A stretch of DNA of 64,000 nt from Antarcticimicrobium sp040365005 (GTDB lineage Bacteria; Pseudomonadota; Alphaproteobacteria; Rhodobacterales; Rhodobacteraceae). Made by a program: the position numbers and the translations under genes. Location: contig NZ_BAABWV010000001.1 of assembly GCF_040365005.1 (NCBI RefSeq), positions 62,001 to 126,000 of the forward strand. Direction: 5' to 3'. The notes under the pieces were generated by a model, which was given only the letters and a program-made list of their open reading frames with translations, was not told where the DNA came from and ran no database searches. This document shows positions 8,876-17,144 of this stretch, in pieces (the stretch's first letter is position 1; each line of letters opens with the position of its first letter).

Positions 8876-9967
8876 TTACTCGGTCGAACCCAGTTTGGAA
8901 ACAGCCTTTTTCAGGGCTGCGACATCGCGCATGAGACGCGGCAGCCGGCGCTGTGCCTTGTAGATTTCGGTCTGTGTGTCCATCTTGACGCCGGGGTATC
9001 CCATCATCACGCGCCCGGCCGGAACATTGGACAGGATCTTGGTGCCGCCGGCGGCGATCACCCCGTCTCCGATGAAGATATTGTCGACGACACCGCACTG
9101 GCCGCCCAGGATCACGTTGTTGCCGATCTCGACCGATCCGGAAATGCCGGTCTGGCCGGCGAAAAGGCAATCGGTCCCGGTGCGCACGTTGTGGCCCACG
9201 TGCACGAGGTTGTCGAGTTTGCAGCCATCACCGATCTCGGTGGCGCGGATGGTGCCGGCGTCGATGGTGGCATTGGCGCCGATCTCGACGTCGTCGCCGA
9301 TGCGAACCGCCCCCAGCGAATGGATGCGCAGCCAGCTTTGCGCCTTGGCATCGCCCTGGTCGCCCATGGTCTTGCGCACGTTCTCGGCGCCGGACACCTC
9401 GGGTGTGACAAAGGAAAACCCGTCCGACCCGATCCGCGCGCCAGGCTGGGCGATGAATCGCGCGCCGATCTTCACCCTTGCGCCGATGCTGACCATCTCG
9501 CGCAGGAAGGCGCCTTCGCCAAGCTCGGCATCGGTTCCGACATAGCAATGCGGTCCGATCACCGAGCCGGCGCCGATCCGGGCCCCGGCGGCCACGACGG
9601 CCAGCGGGCCGACGCTGACGCCGATGCCCAGTTCGGCGGTGGGATCGACGACCGCCGAGGGGTGGATGCCGCTGCCAAAGCCCTGCCCCGGGTCCATCAT
9701 CCGGGTCAGCCCCGACATGGCCATGCGCGGGCGCGGCGCAAAGATCGCTGCCTCCAGTCCCATCGCCTGCCAGTCCGCCCCCTCCCAGAGCATCGCGGCC
9801 CGGGCCAGGCCATTGCCGAGGTCTTCGGCGTATTTCGGCGCCATCGCAAGCGCGAGGTCATCCGGCCCTGCGGTGCCGGGCTCGGCGGCGCGTCGGATCG
9901 TCAAAGACACGTCGCCCCGGGCCTCGGTGCCCAGGGCGCGCGCGATTTCCTCGATGGTATAGCTCAT
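8876..9967 (-). CDS. lpxD: UDP-3-O-(3-hydroxyacyl)glucosamine N-acyltransferase (LpxD)
   Basis: A 363-residue left-handed beta-helix acyltransferase that transfers a 3-hydroxyacyl chain from ACP to UDP-acylglucosamine in lipid A synthesis. Hexapeptide repeats run from about residue 100 to 320. SDGFSFV near residue 181 and LDNLVHVGHNV with the catalytic-position His259 match LpxD. It is not next to the usual lpxA/fabZ/bamA neighbours but heads an operon with an ACP and a ketosynthase, so it may be a second, specialised LpxD. Confidence 0.88.
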   Translation of the reverse strand: MSYTIEEIARALGTEARGDVSLTIRRAAEPGTAGPDDLALAMAPKYAEDLGNGLARAAMLWEGADWQAMGLEAAIFAPRPRMAMSGLTRMMDPGQGFGSGIHPSAVVDPTAELGIGVSVGPLAVVAAGARIGAGSVIGPHCYVGTDAELGEGAFLREMVSIGARVKIGARFIAQPGARIGSDGFSFVTPEVSGAENVRKTMGDQGDAKAQSWLRIHSLGAVRIGDDVEIGANATIDAGTIRATEIGDGCKLDNLVHVGHNVRTGTDCLFAGQTGISGSVEIGNNVILGGQCGVVDNIFIGDGVIAAGGTKILSNVPAGRVMMGYPGVKMDTQTEIYKAQRRLPRLMRDVAALKKAVSKLGSTE

Positions 9968-9999
9968 TGCGGGTCCTGCCGTTCGTTTGGACCCCGTGC

Positions 10000-11607
10000 T
10001 TACCCCTGAACCGATCCGAGGGCTACCCCCGCCTGTTGAAGCGCGTTCCAGATCTTGGCATCGCGCCCATAGACGTCGCGGCGGAATTCGGCCCGGCCCA
10101 ACTCGTCGGTGAAGGCGGTGCGATAGATGATGTGCACCGGCACGTGCTTTTCCAGATCGACCTTGGTCTCGCGTCCGGACTTGAGGATCGACTGGAACAA
10201 CCCGCGCGGATCGTCCGATTGCACCGCCAGCAGCGCATAGGCGAATTCGAACGGCTCGGCCAGTCGGATGCAGCCGTGGGAAAACGCCCGTACCTCGCGC
10301 TTGAACAGGTGTTTTTGCGGCGTGTCGTGCAGGTAGATGTTGTAGCGGTTGGGGAACATGAACTTCACCAGACCAAGCGCGTTGCGGCTGCTCGGCGGCT
10401 GGCGCATGTCAAAGGGGAACGACTTTGCACTGTATTGCGAGAAATCGGCATTGGCCCGGTTCACCCGGCGTCCGCGGCTGTCGGTGATGATCAGGTGCCC
10501 GGCCGCGCCGGGGTTGTTGCGCAGCTTGGGCAGGTATTCCTTGACGATGATCGAGCGCGGGATGTGCCAGCTCGGGTTGATGATCATGTGCTCCATCTCG
10601 TCCGAGAACTCGGGGCTGCGACGATCATGCACGTTCTTGCCCACCACCGAGCGGGTCTGGAAGGTCACCCGCCCGTGGTCGACGATCTTGGCGGTGAAAT
10701 CGGTCTGGTTCACCAGGACATGGCGTTCGCCCCGCTCGTGGTTGAGCCAGCGTTCGCGTTCCATCGCCACGATGATCGATTTCAGCCGCTCCGAGGCCGG
10801 TTTGTTGATCTCGCTCAGGGTTCCACCCCCGGCGACCCCGTCGGCCTCCAGCCCATGCGAGAGCTGGAACCGGCGCACCGCATCCTCCATCGCACGGTCA
10901 TAGGTGCGGGTGGCGCTGCGGTCGAGGTATCCCATCGAAACCAGACGATTGCGCAGCGCGACCACCGCCGGCCCCTGGTCGCCAGGTTGGATCTTGCTTC
11001 CGGGCACGGCCGGACCCCAGCCACCCTGTGCGATCAGGTGTTCGAAATGAAGCTTCTCCTTCATCAGCGCCCGGTACTCGGCCGTCACCGGCGGCAGCGC
11101 CCGCAGGTAGGTCTGTGGTGCGCTTGCCGCGAACTCGGTCAGATATGCCTTGCGGTCATGCAGCGGCACCTTGCGCTTGATTTCGTCGTCGACCTTCGAG
11201 GGCGTCAACAACCCGGTCTGCACGTCCTTGGCATAGGTGACGAAGGCCAGGCTCAACGCCACCTCGACCCGCGCCAGGTCGCGGGTGGTGCGCACGGCGG
11301 CCATCTGGGCCTTCAGCTGCGCGACACCGTAGCGGCCTTCGGGCAGCCCATGCACCGAGGCACCGGACAGCGCGTCGAGCAAGGCCGCGCGTTGGGCGCG
11401 GGCCCGCTCGCCCTCGGCGGTCCAGAGCGGTTGATAGTTGCGCTCACGGTAAAAGGCGGCAACGGCGTCATCGGTCGAGGCCGCCTCGGCCACCGATTGC
11501 TTGAACGCAGTCACCTGCGCCTGGGCAGGAGGGGCAAGTGAAAGCCCCAGCACGCAGATCGCGGCCAGCAGCGTGACTTGGAGGGAAATCCGGAGGGTCG
11601 ATATCAT
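10000..11607 (-). CDS. L,D-transpeptidase (YcbB/LdtD type) with peptidoglycan-binding domain
   Basis: Exported enzyme making 3-3 cross-links in peptidoglycan. Residues 1-30 form a signal peptide ending PPAQAQ. A YcbB-type scaffold domain follows, then a PG_binding_1 domain (GDQGPAVVALRNRL onward), and the YkuD catalytic domain with SHGCIRLAEP near residue 445, where the Cys is the nucleophile. The start at 11607 is preferred because AGGA sits nine bases before it; an ATG at 11616 directly abuts AGGA. It is divergent from a DUF882 peptidase gene, another cell-wall protein. Confidence 0.88.
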   Translation of the reverse strand: MISTLRISLQVTLLAAICVLGLSLAPPAQAQVTAFKQSVAEAASTDDAVAAFYRERNYQPLWTAEGERARAQRAALLDALSGASVHGLPEGRYGVAQLKAQMAAVRTTRDLARVEVALSLAFVTYAKDVQTGLLTPSKVDDEIKRKVPLHDRKAYLTEFAASAPQTYLRALPPVTAEYRALMKEKLHFEHLIAQGGWGPAVPGSKIQPGDQGPAVVALRNRLVSMGYLDRSATRTYDRAMEDAVRRFQLSHGLEADGVAGGGTLSEINKPASERLKSIIVAMERERWLNHERGERHVLVNQTDFTAKIVDHGRVTFQTRSVVGKNVHDRRSPEFSDEMEHMIINPSWHIPRSIIVKEYLPKLRNNPGAAGHLIITDSRGRRVNRANADFSQYSAKSFPFDMRQPPSSRNALGLVKFMFPNRYNIYLHDTPQKHLFKREVRAFSHGCIRLAEPFEFAYALLAVQSDDPRGLFQSILKSGRETKVDLEKHVPVHIIYRTAFTDELGRAEFRRDVYGRDAKIWNALQQAGVALGSVQG

Positions 11608-11967
11608 ATTTGGCATTCCTGGGCAGCTCGGAAAAAGTCTGTGACTAATCAGTGTATTCTCAGTTTTTTCGCGCGGGGGTGCAATTGTCCATTCACAAAT
11701 CCTTCAGGTCGCATTGCGGTCCACGCGGTGCGGCTTCGATGCATCGCTTGCGCGATTTCGAGGCAGCACAGGGGGACGATATCAGCCGAAACGCGGAATT
11801 TGCGCAGAATTTTGCCGAAAATTCCCCCTGTAACAGGGTTGAAACAATCCGTGCTTGGCAGGCGAATCGTCCTATGGCATGCAGTTGGCATCTGGGGATG
11901 GACGACTATTCGCGCGTGTAACATCACGCATAGGCAGGACGACAAGCGTACGGGACAACGCAGACCA
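11608..11967. other. divergent intergenic region of two cell-wall genes
   Basis: A 360-base gap between the L,D-transpeptidase and the DUF882 gene, with lower GC than the flanks. It should hold two divergent promoters. I could not settle clear -35/-10 pairs, and see no coding frame, terminator or repeat. Confidence 0.5.
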
Positions 11968-12537
11968 ATGGCAAATTCGAACGGATCGGGACTTACCCGG
12001 CGCTCTCTCTTGGGCGCCTTTGCAGCAACCGCTTTGGCAGCGGCCCCCACCTACTCCAGCGCAGCGGGCTTTCTTCGCGGAAGTGGCGACATCCGCAGGC
12101 TGAAGATGTACTCCGGTCGCACCGGCGAGCGGATCGACATGATTTACTGGATCGACGGCAAGTATATCAAGGACGCGGTCAAGGAGATCAATTATTTCAT
12201 GCGCGACTGGCGCACGGATCAGATCAAGTCGATTGATCTGCGCACGCTGGATATCATGGCGGCATCGCACAACCTCATGGACGTGCATGAGCCCTACATG
12301 ATGCTCTCGGGCTATCGCAGCCCGCAGACCAACGCGATGCTGCGCCGCCGCTCGCGCGGGGTTGCCAAGAACTCACTCCACATGAAGGGTCAGGCCGCCG
12401 ACCTGCGTCTTGCCTCGCGCAGCGTCAACCAGATGGCCAAGGCGGCAATGGCCTGCCACGCGGGTGGTGTCGGGCGCTACTCCCGGTCGAACTTCGTGCA
12501 TATGGATTGCGGCGTGGTGCGCCACTGGGGCGCCTGA
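11968..12537 (+). CDS. DUF882/YcbK family M15-type peptidase, Tat-exported
   Basis: A 189-residue periplasmic protein of the DUF882 family, related to the D-Ala-D-Ala metallopeptidases (M15). The N-terminus has a twin-arginine signal, LTRRSLLGAF, followed by an Ala-rich stretch, so export in folded form by Tat is likely. Candidate zinc ligands are in LHMKGQAADLRL (His and Asp) and FVHMDCG (His). YSGRTGERI and SGYRSPQTN are family motifs. The start at 11968 is the first that gives a Tat signal of normal length. Divergent from an L,D-transpeptidase, suggesting linked cell-wall roles. Confidence 0.85.
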   Translation: MANSNGSGLTRRSLLGAFAATALAAAPTYSSAAGFLRGSGDIRRLKMYSGRTGERIDMIYWIDGKYIKDAVKEINYFMRDWRTDQIKSIDLRTLDIMAASHNLMDVHEPYMMLSGYRSPQTNAMLRRRSRGVAKNSLHMKGQAADLRLASRSVNQMAKAAMACHAGGVGRYSRSNFVHMDCGVVRHWGA

Positions 12538-12575
12538 TCCGGTCCCAGTGTACCGAAACCGACCGTGCTGATCTC

Positions 12576-12602
12576 GCCCCCGCCTTTTCGCGGGGGCTTT
12601 TT
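12576..12602 (+). terminator. intrinsic terminator after the DUF882 gene
   Basis: Eight-bp stem GCCCCCGC/GCGGGGGC (12576-12583 with 12590-12597), loop CTTTTC, followed by TTTTT. It separates the DUF882 gene from the exbB operon. Confidence 0.85.
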
Positions 12603-12713
12603 CATGCTGGCGCCAGAGTTCGAAGCCGCCCTTTACGAGGCCACCCGCCACGTCGTAGAGAAACAGCCAGCTGCCCGCCAGATGCCTCCAACAGCAGACA
12701 GGACGCTGCCCTG

Positions 12714-13499
12714 ATGACCGCAATCCGCACCTTGATTGCCCGCCTGAGCCCCTTGGCCCTTGCCGCGCCCGCCACCGCCCAGGAAGGGGCGATAAGCCCC
12801 AGCGACCCGCCGTTCACCGTGCCCGAGACTGTCGCCGAGACCGTGGCAAATCCGGCCTCGCCGCTGCCCCCGGTCCTGGCCGACGGCGGCCCGGTGATCT
12901 GGGCGATCGCCCTGCTCTCGGTCGTCACCCTGGCGATCATCCTGTGGAAGGCTTGGCGCCTCGCCCACGCCGGGGCCTGGCGAAAGGGCCGCGCGCGCGA
13001 TGCGGTGGCCGCCTATGAGCGCGGCGATCATGCGGCGGTCGAGGCCATCCTTTCCCGGCGCGGCGGGCCGCGCTGCACCGTGGTGCGCGCCGCCATCGCC
13101 GGACGTGCCGACAAACCCGACGCGCTGGCGCGCGAGGACACGCTGCGGGTGGCGCGCAACGAGCTGGCCGAGGCGGCCACCGGCCTGCGCGCGCTGGAAC
13201 TGATCGCCACGATCGCGCCGCTGCTGGGTCTGCTCGGCACCGTGCTGGGCATGATCGCCGCCTTCCAGGCGCTGCAGGACAGCGGCGCGCGCGCCGATCC
13301 CTCGCAACTCGCGGGTGGCATCTGGGAGGCGCTGCTGACCACCGCCGCCGGCATGGCCGTCGCGATCCCAGCCTCGGCCGCCCTGACATGGTTCGAGGCG
13401 GTTATCGACCGCATGCGCCGCGATATCGAGGACGCGGTGACGCGGATCTTCGTGGCGCCCGGCCCCCGGGCCGCCGAGATCGACCGGGCCGCGGAATAG
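12714..13499 (+). CDS. exbB: ExbB/TolQ family proton-channel protein
   Basis: A 261-residue inner-membrane protein that forms the proton channel energising TonB. It begins with a signal-like segment ending PATAQEG, then a linker, a first membrane helix near residues 60-82 and the paired helices ELIATIAPLLGLLGTVLGMI and IWEALLTTAAGMAVAIP that define the family. AGGA lies upstream of the start at 12714. It is first of four tightly spaced genes (exbB, two exbD, tonB). No receptor gene is adjacent. Confidence 0.88.
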   Translation: MTAIRTLIARLSPLALAAPATAQEGAISPSDPPFTVPETVAETVANPASPLPPVLADGGPVIWAIALLSVVTLAIILWKAWRLAHAGAWRKGRARDAVAAYERGDHAAVEAILSRRGGPRCTVVRAAIAGRADKPDALAREDTLRVARNELAEAATGLRALELIATIAPLLGLLGTVLGMIAAFQALQDSGARADPSQLAGGIWEALLTTAAGMAVAIPASAALTWFEAVIDRMRRDIEDAVTRIFVAPGPRAAEIDRAAE

Positions 13500-13501
13500 C
13501 C

Positions 13502-13879
13502 ATGGAGGGTCTCGCGCCGATCCGTCGTCGCCGGCGTCCCAGCCTGACGCCGATGATCGACGTGGTGTTCCTGCTGCTGGTCTTCTTCATGCTGGCCTCG
13601 CGCTTTGGTATCGACCAGGTCGTTCCGCTGCCGCTTGGCGGCGGTGGTGCCGCCTATTCCGGCCCCCCGCGGCTGGTCGAGATTGGCGCGGACGCTCTCT
13701 GGCTGAACGGGCAAGCCACCGCGCCCGAGGCGCTGGCGGCGGATCTGGCGCCGTTGATGGCCGCCCCCTCGGACACCATCATCCTGCGCGCACGGGACGC
13801 CACACCGTTGCAGGAGGTCGTTTCCGTCGCCGACCGATTGCGCGCGGCGGGGTACACCGCCCTCGTCCTGGTGGAGTAG
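13502..13879 (+). CDS. exbD: ExbD family protein, first copy (intact proton-carrying Asp)
   Basis: A 125-residue protein with a basic N-terminus, a single membrane helix and a periplasmic domain. The helix begins LTPMIDVVFLLLVFFM, keeping the Asp that corresponds to the essential proton-carrying Asp25 of E. coli ExbD. The start at 13502 lies two bases after the exbB stop. Four bases after its own stop comes a second exbD that differs at this Asp, so the two may work as a heteromer. Confidence 0.88.
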   Translation: MEGLAPIRRRRRPSLTPMIDVVFLLLVFFMLASRFGIDQVVPLPLGGGGAAYSGPPRLVEIGADALWLNGQATAPEALAADLAPLMAAPSDTIILRARDATPLQEVVSVADRLRAAGYTALVLVE

Positions 13880-13883
13880 CCAC

Positions 13884-14267
13884 ATGCAGATTTCCGCCCC
13901 CCGCCAACGCCCGCATCGCGAATCCGTGGTGCCGATGATCAACGTGGTGTTCCTGCTGCTGGTCTTCTTCCTGATGACCTCGCAGATCGCGCCGCCGGAC
14001 CCGGTCGAGGTGACCCCGCCGCGCGCCACGCTGGGGGCCCCGGTCGATCACGGCACGCGGCTGTTTCTCGGGCACGACGGGATCGCGCGCATGAATGGGA
14101 CCAGTGGCGATGCCGCGCTGGCAGCCCTGGCGGCGCGCGATCCCTCCCCCGGGCCGGTCATCCTGGTGGCCGACGCCAAGGTGCCGGCAGCGACGGTGGC
14201 CCGGCTGATGCGGCGCATGGCGGCACTGGGCATTGCCCGGGTCCAGCTTTCGGTGCTGCCGGAATGA
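13884..14267 (+). CDS. ExbD family protein, second copy (Asp replaced by Asn)
   Basis: A 127-residue ExbD-type protein with the same layout as its upstream neighbour. Its helix begins VVPMINVVFLLLVFFL: the codon at the proton-carrying Asp position is AAC (Asn). In E. coli ExbD that Asp is required for activity, so this copy should not carry protons by itself. It may be a structural partner of the first ExbD in the ExbB ring, where two ExbD chains are normally present. The stop overlaps the tonB start by four bases. Confidence 0.87.
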   Translation: MQISAPRQRPHRESVVPMINVVFLLLVFFLMTSQIAPPDPVEVTPPRATLGAPVDHGTRLFLGHDGIARMNGTSGDAALAALAARDPSPGPVILVADAKVPAATVARLMRRMAALGIARVQLSVLPE

Positions 14268-15238
14268 GCGGACTGGTGGAAAAGACGGTGTTCGCGGCCC
14301 TGGCCGCCGGGCTGCACGTTCTCGCCTTTGCCGCGGTGCCGGGCGGAGGGACGCAATCGCGCGGTGCGGGGGGAGAGCGCCTCGTGACCCTGCAGGGGGC
14401 GACACCGCAGTTGTCGGCGATGGTTGCCGATTGGCAGGCCCCGCCGGAGGTCGCCGCCGCGCCGGAGCTTGCCGCACTTGCACGCCCGCCAGACCAACAG
14501 TCGGCATTGGACCTGCCACAGGTCACACGACCGGACCGCCCGACCGCGCAAGTCGCGCGTCCTGACCGGCCCCGCGATCCGGTTGATCCGCGCCCCGTGC
14601 CGCTGGCTTTGCCACACCCGACTGCGCCGCTGGCCGACGCGCCCGCGCTTCCGTCTATCGCGGCCGACAGCGGGGCGGCACCGCTTGCCCCCGAGGCCCC
14701 TGCCCCGGTTGCCGTTTCACGGCCGACCGCCACGATGAAACCCGACATACCGGCGCCCGCGTCCCCCCCGGAGATGTCCGAGGTGCGTGAAACAGCCGCG
14801 CCACCCGCCCCGGCAAAACCCGAGGCCCGTCCGCAGCGCCAGAGCCGGCCAAGCGCACCGGCTGCCCCGGCGCAAAAGGCCGCCGGCAGCGGTGGCGCGA
14901 AACAGGCCGGTACCGGCGGACGGGCCGACACCGCGACCCTGAGCACGGGCCAGCGCCGCAGCTTGGTGGCCAACTGGGGCGCGCGCATCCGGACCAAGAT
15001 CGAACGTCGGAAACGGCATCCACGCGATGTGCGCGGTGGTGGGCGCGTGGTGCTGACCCTGCAGGTCGACCGCAACGGCGACCTGCAGTCGGTGGCGGTG
15101 CGGCAAAGTTCGGGCAACCCCAAGCTCGACGCGGCGGCGGTACAGGCGGTGCGCCGCGCCGGCCGGTTTCCCGCCGCGCCGGACGGGTTGAAAGACCCGG
15201 TCTATCGCTTCTCGCTGCCGATCCGCTTCAACGGCTGA
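14264..15238 (+). CDS. tonB: TonB family energy transducer
   Basis: A 324-residue protein with one N-terminal membrane segment (residues 8-25), a long Pro/Ala-rich periplasm-spanning region (about 40-215) and a C-terminal TonB domain. In that domain GGRVVLTLQVDRNGDL, SSGNPKLDAAAVQAVRRAG and the final SLPIRFNG are typical. It transmits energy from the ExbB/ExbD complex to outer-membrane receptors. ATGA overlap with exbD. Its last 11 bases overlap the convergent ppk2 gene. Confidence 0.88.
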   Translation: MSGLVEKTVFAALAAGLHVLAFAAVPGGGTQSRGAGGERLVTLQGATPQLSAMVADWQAPPEVAAAPELAALARPPDQQSALDLPQVTRPDRPTAQVARPDRPRDPVDPRPVPLALPHPTAPLADAPALPSIAADSGAAPLAPEAPAPVAVSRPTATMKPDIPAPASPPEMSEVRETAAPPAPAKPEARPQRQSRPSAPAAPAQKAAGSGGAKQAGTGGRADTATLSTGQRRSLVANWGARIRTKIERRKRHPRDVRGGGRVVLTLQVDRNGDLQSVAVRQSSGNPKLDAAAVQAVRRAGRFPAAPDGLKDPVYRFSLPIRFNG

Positions 15239-16067
15239 CCGAAGTGCGATCGGCGCGCAGGCTGTCGAGGAAATCCGGCTCCAGGTCCAGGTGCGTCTGG
15301 GCGATCTCCAGCAGCGAGTCCTCCACCCGGGGCGGTCCAAGGTCCAGATCCTGCGACAGCACTTCGAGGATGGTCCGAAGCGCGGCGATGCGGGCGTATT
15401 TCTTCTGGTTCGCCGGGATCACCGTCCAGGGCGCGTGGTCGGTCGAGGTTTTCTCGAACATCTCGTTGGTCGCCGCCTCGGATGCTGCCCAATGGTCGCG
15501 GTTGCGGAAATCCTCGTAAGACAGTTTCCACCGCTTCATCGGGTTGCGCAGCCGCTCTTCGAACCGCTTGGCCTGTTCCTTTGGCGAGATGTGAAAGAAC
15601 AGCTTGACCACCCGCACCCCGTCGTCGACCATCATCCGCTCGAAGGTGTTGATCTCGTCATAGGCCGCGCGCCACCGGTGTTCCGGGGTCAGCTTCTCGA
15701 CCCGTTCGACCAGCACCCGGCCATACCATGACCGGTCGAACACCGAGAGGCCGCCATCGGGTGGCAAACGCTCCATGAAACGCAGAAGGTAGTGGCGTTC
15801 GCGGTAATAGTCGCGCGGTGGTCCGATTGGCCAGACCTTGAACCCGCGCGGATCGAAGGCCTGCGACAACCGCCGGATGGTGCCCCCCTTGCCGGCCGCG
15901 TCCCAACCCTCGAACACGATCACCGCCTTGCGTCCAGACAAAAGATAGGCCTGCTGCATCTGGGTGAGCTTGCGTTGCAGATCGGCCAGCTGCGCGAGGT
16001 AGGTCTCCTTCTCGATCCGGCAATGCAGGTCCACGTCGTCAAGATGCGGCGTTTTATCAGCGCTCAT
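15228..16067 (-). CDS. ppk2: polyphosphate kinase 2 (PPK2) family protein
   Basis: A 279-residue cytoplasmic kinase that moves phosphate between polyphosphate and nucleotides. Walker A is in EGWDAAGKGG (residues 53-62), Walker B-like FDRSWYGRVLVERVE follows near residue 106, and the lid region contains RFEERLRNPMKRWKLS. The single-domain length fits the ADP/GDP-phosphorylating class. Start and the stop of the upstream racemase-like gene overlap by four bases, so they are co-translated. Confidence 0.88.
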   Translation of the reverse strand: MSADKTPHLDDVDLHCRIEKETYLAQLADLQRKLTQMQQAYLLSGRKAVIVFEGWDAAGKGGTIRRLSQAFDPRGFKVWPIGPPRDYYRERHYLLRFMERLPPDGGLSVFDRSWYGRVLVERVEKLTPEHRWRAAYDEINTFERMMVDDGVRVVKLFFHISPKEQAKRFEERLRNPMKRWKLSYEDFRNRDHWAASEAATNEMFEKTSTDHAPWTVIPANQKKYARIAALRTILEVLSQDLDLGPPRVEDSLLEIAQTHLDLEPDFLDSLRADRTSVSR

Positions 16068-16819
16068 GCTTGCGCCTCCTTCTGCCGCGCACCGGTACGG
16101 GCAAGGGCGCAGTCGTAAGCCGGCCCCGGCGCGCCGGCCAGCCGCAGCATGTGCCAGGCCAGCACGAGGTTGCTGGACAGAACGGGAATCCCGATCTCGC
16201 GCTCCAACGCGCCGATCATCGGCAGGGTATCGAGGTTAGTGCAGGACAGGAACAGCCCGTCGACCCCGCCTTCCGCGACCAGCGTCCGCGCCGCCTGCGC
16301 GATCGAGCCCGCCGTGATCCGCGCCACGCGGGCCTCCTCGGCCTCGGCGAAACTGCCGAACACCGGGGTCGCGATACCCTGTTCCGCAAGCACCGCGCGC
16401 AGCCGGTCCGACACCGCCGCCACATAGGGCGACAGCAGCGCCAACCGCCGCAGCCCCAGCGACCGGCAGGATGCGACAAGTGCGCTGACCGGGTCGGTCA
16501 CATGGGCCGCGCGCGCCCCGACGCGCAGTTTTTCGGCCACCCGCGCCGATCCGATCTGCGCCGCGCCCGATGTGCAGCCATAGCCGATCACGTCAAATCC
16601 GACCGCCTCGGGAAACAGCCCCGCCGCGCGCGGCAATTCCGCCTCCATTCGCGCCAGCGTCTGCGGCGTCACGTCCAGCCCGCTGGGCACCCGGCTCACC
16701 AACAGATCCACCGGTGCAGGGAGCAACTGCCGCAGGTCCGCCTCGATCCGTTCATCGGCCTGGAGCACGACAAGCCCGAGGACGGGATGAGTGCGCGGTT
16801 CGGTTTCAAACGAAAACAC
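16064..16819 (-). CDS. Asp/Glu racemase superfamily protein (maleate isomerase/arylmalonate decarboxylase-like)
   Basis: A 251-residue enzyme of the Asp/Glu/hydantoin racemase superfamily. The two catalytic-position cysteines are visible in IGYGCTSGAAQIG (about residue 100) and FLSCTNLDTLPMI (about residue 195), the pattern of maleate cis-trans isomerases and arylmalonate decarboxylases. It begins with GTG at 16819; a GGAGG about 14 bases upstream is rather distant. Coupled by overlap to ppk2, a pairing with no obvious metabolic logic. Substrate unknown. Confidence 0.8.
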   Translation of the reverse strand: MFSFETEPRTHPVLGLVVLQADERIEADLRQLLPAPVDLLVSRVPSGLDVTPQTLARMEAELPRAAGLFPEAVGFDVIGYGCTSGAAQIGSARVAEKLRVGARAAHVTDPVSALVASCRSLGLRRLALLSPYVAAVSDRLRAVLAEQGIATPVFGSFAEAEEARVARITAGSIAQAARTLVAEGGVDGLFLSCTNLDTLPMIGALEREIGIPVLSSNLVLAWHMLRLAGAPGPAYDCALARTGARQKEAQA

Positions 16820-17144
16820 CTGTATAGCTCAGCCCTCCGGAGGGACGATCAGCAAGCGCGCAAGCGGGGCCATGTCATCGGCGTTGCAGCGATATGGATC
16901 GGATCGGGTTTCCATGCCTGACAGCCGACCCGAAAGCCCCCCTTGCGGTCAAGCTTTAATGTCCCGGGGACAGGTTTCCGCAGGTCCATCTGGCACATGA
17001 AGGCCAAAGACGCGGGCCTTGTTCCTAAAGTGTCACCTGAATCGGCGACAGCAAGAGGCGATAAACAAAGATACAAAAACGACCGTAAAATTTTAAGATC
17101 AAAAGGCCGGACACAAGGCCCGGCCTTTCCGGTGTTCGGTTGGA
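16820..17144. other. intergenic region
   Basis: A 325-base gap upstream of the racemase-like gene and downstream of the methyltransferase gene (both read left). The AT-rich part around 17030-17100 and the hairpin at 17102-17128 belong to the end of the methyltransferase transcript. I see no coding frame with a ribosome site. Confidence 0.5.
17102..17128 (-). terminator. intrinsic terminator of the methyltransferase gene
   Basis: Nine-bp stem AAAGGCCGG/CCGGCCTTT (17102-17110 with 17120-17128) with a nine-base loop. Read on the minus strand it is followed by TTTTGATCTT. It sits 17 bases after the methyltransferase stop. Confidence 0.65.

Noticed and set aside
7265..10009. A 914-codon open frame on the plus strand
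   Set aside because: It runs antisense to the ketosynthase, ACP and LpxD genes, whose motifs are unmistakable. Long antisense frames are expected at this GC content.
9967..11541. A 524-codon plus-strand frame
   Set aside because: Fully antisense to the L,D-transpeptidase gene, with no domain or ribosome site.
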